A stretch of 64,000 nt of DNA from Methanobacteriota archaeon (GTDB lineage: Archaea > Halobacteriota > Methanomicrobia > Methanomicrobiales > Methanospirillaceae). A program made the translations under genes and the position numbers. The stretch lies in the NCBI GenBank assembly GCA_029547145.1, contig JAKPPV010000024.1, positions 1 through 64,000 of the forward strand. Reading direction: 5' to 3'. Positions 62,437-64,000 of the stretch are shown here, piece after piece (within the stretch, counting starts at the first letter, position 1; every line of letters begins with the position of its first letter). Under the pieces are notes generated by a model, which saw nothing but the letters and a program-made list of their open reading frames with translations, made no database searches and had not been told where the DNA came from.

Positions 62437-64000
62437 GTGATTGCCTGTGACGGACGGACGGTGCGGGTCGTTGCCCGGCGCCTGCCGCTCGCTCTCCTTT
62501 TCGTCTTTCTCCTAATGACGTTCGGCTCTGGTCTCGTCTCCGCCTTCACCTGGCAGAGCGAGGCGGTGGACACATCGGGAAGAATCGGGCTCTTCTCCTC
62601 GCTTGCGCTGGACGGCGCCGGCAACCCGCGGATCAGCTACTTCGACGATACGAACGGTGACCTGAAGTTCGCATGGAGGGACGTCTCGGGCTGGCACACG
62701 GAGACCGTCGACACCGGTGGTCGGGTCGGCCCGTACTCCTCGCTTTCGCTGGACGGCGGTGGCAACCCGCAGATCAGCTACTACGACGCGACGAACGGAG
62801 ACCTGAAGATCGCCCGTCGGACCGCCACGGGCTGGACCTGCGAGGTCGTGGACGCGGACGGAAACGTCGGCGGATACACCTCGCTCGCGCTGGACGGCGG
62901 TGGCAACCCGCGGATCTCGTACTATGATTTCACCAGTTCCGACCTGAAGTACGCCTGGAGGGATCGATCCGGGTGGCACACGGAGGTGGTGGATGCGAAG
63001 GGTATCGTCGGCTGGTGGACGTCGCTCGCGCTGGACGGCGGTGGCAACCCGCGGATCAGCTACCTGTTCGAGTGGACCGACGATCTGAGGTACGCCTGGC
63101 GCGACGCCACGGGCTGGCACACGGAGACCGTGGACGCCGAGGGGTATGTCGGCAAGTGCACATCGCTCGCCCTGGACAGGGCGGGTCGGCCCCACATCAG
63201 TTACTTCGACGACACGGATGATGTCAGGGACGACCTCAAGTACGCCTGGCAGGACGACGCAGGGTGGCACATCGAGGTCGTGGACGCGGAGGGTTGGGTC
63301 GGATTCTACTCATCGCTCGCTCTTGACGGTGCCGGTCGCCCATGCATCAGCTATTTTGACGATACCAACGACGACCTGAAGTTCGCCTGGCGCGACTCCT
63401 CGGGGTGGCACTGTGAAACGGTGGAGACCGGCGGGCACGTCGGGATGTGGACGTCGCTCGCACTGGACGGTGCCGGCAACCCGCGGATCAGCTACTACGA
63501 CGACGGGAACGGGGACTTGTGCTATGCCTGGGTGGCGGACCCGGTCCCCCGTATCAAGGCCCTGCCTGGCGCATCGGGCAACCCGAGCGACCCGGATGGC
63601 GACGGTCTGTACGATGACCTGAACGGAAATGGCCGGAGGGACTTCGTGGACGTGATCCTCTTCTTCAATCAGATGGCATGGATCGAGGCGAACCAGCCGA
63701 TAAAGCCGTTCGACTATAACGGTAACGGGAGGATAGATTTTGCCGACGTGATCTGGCTCTTCAATACGCTCGGCAACCCGACCATGACCCTCCGTCCGAC
63801 GATCCCGTCAACCCCCACCCCCGTCCCCCCAACCCCGACAGCACCGTCTCCTTCTCCGACGCAACCGACAGTACCCACCGCCACGCAGTCGGCGGATACG
63901 ATCACCGCGGGATTTATCGCCGATCCCCGGACCGGCACGGTCCCGCTGGTGGTCCGGTTCACCTCCACCTCCACCGGACCGTACGATACGCTCGAATGGA
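62437..64000 (+). CDS. Secreted seven-bladed propeller protein with dockerin-like and PKD modules (3' partial)
   Basis: The reading frame runs off the right edge; at least 521 codons are present. The start is GTG 62437 (leaderless) or GTG 62461. A signal peptide ([21 protein letters not shown]) precedes seven repeats of about 47 residues, each with a form of [16 protein letters not shown] and DLKYAWRD. The seventh repeat lacks its last strand, which the N-terminal [15 protein letters not shown] can supply, as in closed beta-propellers. A dockerin-like block (residues about 380-450) has loops [12 protein letters not shown] and [13 protein letters not shown] Pro/Thr linker and the start of a PKD domain follow. 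Confidence 0.8.
   Translation, partial: MIACDGRTVRVVARRLPLALLFVFLLMTFGSGLVSAFTWQSEAVDTSGRIGLFSSLALDGAGNPRISYFDDTNGDLKFAWRDVSGWHTETVDTGGRVGPYSSLSLDGGGNPQISYYDATNGDLKIARRTATGWTCEVVDADGNVGGYTSLALDGGGNPRISYYDFTSSDLKYAWRDRSGWHTEVVDAKGIVGWWTSLALDGGGNPRISYLFEWTDDLRYAWRDATGWHTETVDAEGYVGKCTSLALDRAGRPHISYFDDTDDVRDDLKYAWQDDAGWHIEVVDAEGWVGFYSSLALDGAGRPCISYFDDTNDDLKFAWRDSSGWHCETVETGGHVGMWTSLALDGAGNPRISYYDDGNGDLCYAWVADPVPRIKALPGASGNPSDPDGDGLYDDLNGNGRRDFVDVILFFNQMAWIEANQPIKPFDYNGNGRIDFADVIWLFNTLGNPTMTLRPTIPSTPTPVPPTPTAPSPSPTQPTVPTATQSADTITAGFIADPRTGTVPLVVRFTSTSTGPYDTLEW
62596..63531 (+). repeat. Seven ~141-bp tandem coding repeats
   Basis: Each unit begins with TCGCTCGCGCTGGACGGC-like sequence and encodes one propeller blade. 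Units are 141 bp, apart from a 9-bp longer fifth one, and several share long identical stretches. The high DNA identity suggests recent duplication or ongoing recombination. Confidence 0.85.

Overview
The window is chromosomal DNA of a GC-rich methanogenic archaeon, most probably of the order Methanomicrobiales. I base this on methanogenesis marker proteins 2, 4 and 8, a coenzyme F390 synthetase-like enzyme, MptG of tetrahydromethanopterin synthesis, the archaeosine enzymes TgtA and ArcS, an archaeal histone, RfcL, a family-B DNA polymerase, and a surface protein with a PGF-CTERM archaeosortase tail. The genus cannot be fixed from sequence reading alone. I see no insertion sequence, prophage, CRISPR array or rRNA. 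One tRNA gene (Gly, GCC) is present. Many genes have a TATA-like box 25-31 nt before the start codon, as in leaderless archaeal transcripts. Overlapping stop/start pairs (ATGA, GTGA) mark the operons.

Layout. 1-5.2 kb: a cell-surface pair, an S-layer-type protein (5' end missing) with a cohesin-like N-terminal module, then a secreted beta-helix protein with a dockerin. 5.5-11.4 kb: AMMECR1 protein, tgtA-arcS, and the two subunits of an NfnAB/sulfide-dehydrogenase-type flavoenzyme. 11.5-12.3 kb: Thr-rich lipoprotein with a 24-bp tandem repeat. 12.3-15.7 kb (minus): MptG, DUF2148 Fe-S protein, CBS/DRTGG family-II pyrophosphatase. 15.8-22.2 kb: overlapping uvrA-uvrC-uvrB. 22.2-29.8 kb: marker 8, DUF1624 membrane protein, DUF2703-like protein with MsrB, TPR protein, methyltransferase, small lipoprotein, DMT transporter, adenine deaminase with a lipoprotein. 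30-34.4 kb: response regulator, ParA-type ATPase, soluble PAS-PAS-HAMP-CheW protein and CheR. 34.4-39.6 kb: small membrane proteins, a second secreted dockerin protein (beta-helix plus PKD), GNAT enzyme, IPT/TIG repeat protein. 40.4-44.3 kb (minus): DtxR-like regulator with a CbiQ-O-M-N Ni/Co ECF transporter, followed by an exported acetolactate decarboxylase. 44.6-48.7 kb: exported papain-family protease with carbohydrate-binding modules, and F390 synthetase. 48.8-53.8 kb: tRNA-Gly, archaemetzincin, UPF0146, RfcL, markers 2 and 4, histone. 53.8-59 kb (minus): mat-hisG-hisA-hisB and pyrD-pyrK. 59-62.3 kb: malate dehydrogenase and PolB. 62.4 kb to the end: a third dockerin protein, with a seven-bladed propeller, cut by the window edge.

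The two most interesting systems are (i) a dispersed cohesin/dockerin-like surface set, one cohesin-like S-layer protein and three dockerin-bearing exported proteins that share an almost identical calcium-loop block, and (ii) a compact ParA / PAS-HAMP-CheW / CheR sensory operon without CheA in view, whose ParA carries an internal insert resembling a MinD membrane-targeting helix. Smaller items are a 9-bp hairpin that encloses the pyrD ribosome binding site and start codon, and a TPR gene whose only well-placed start codon is ATC.
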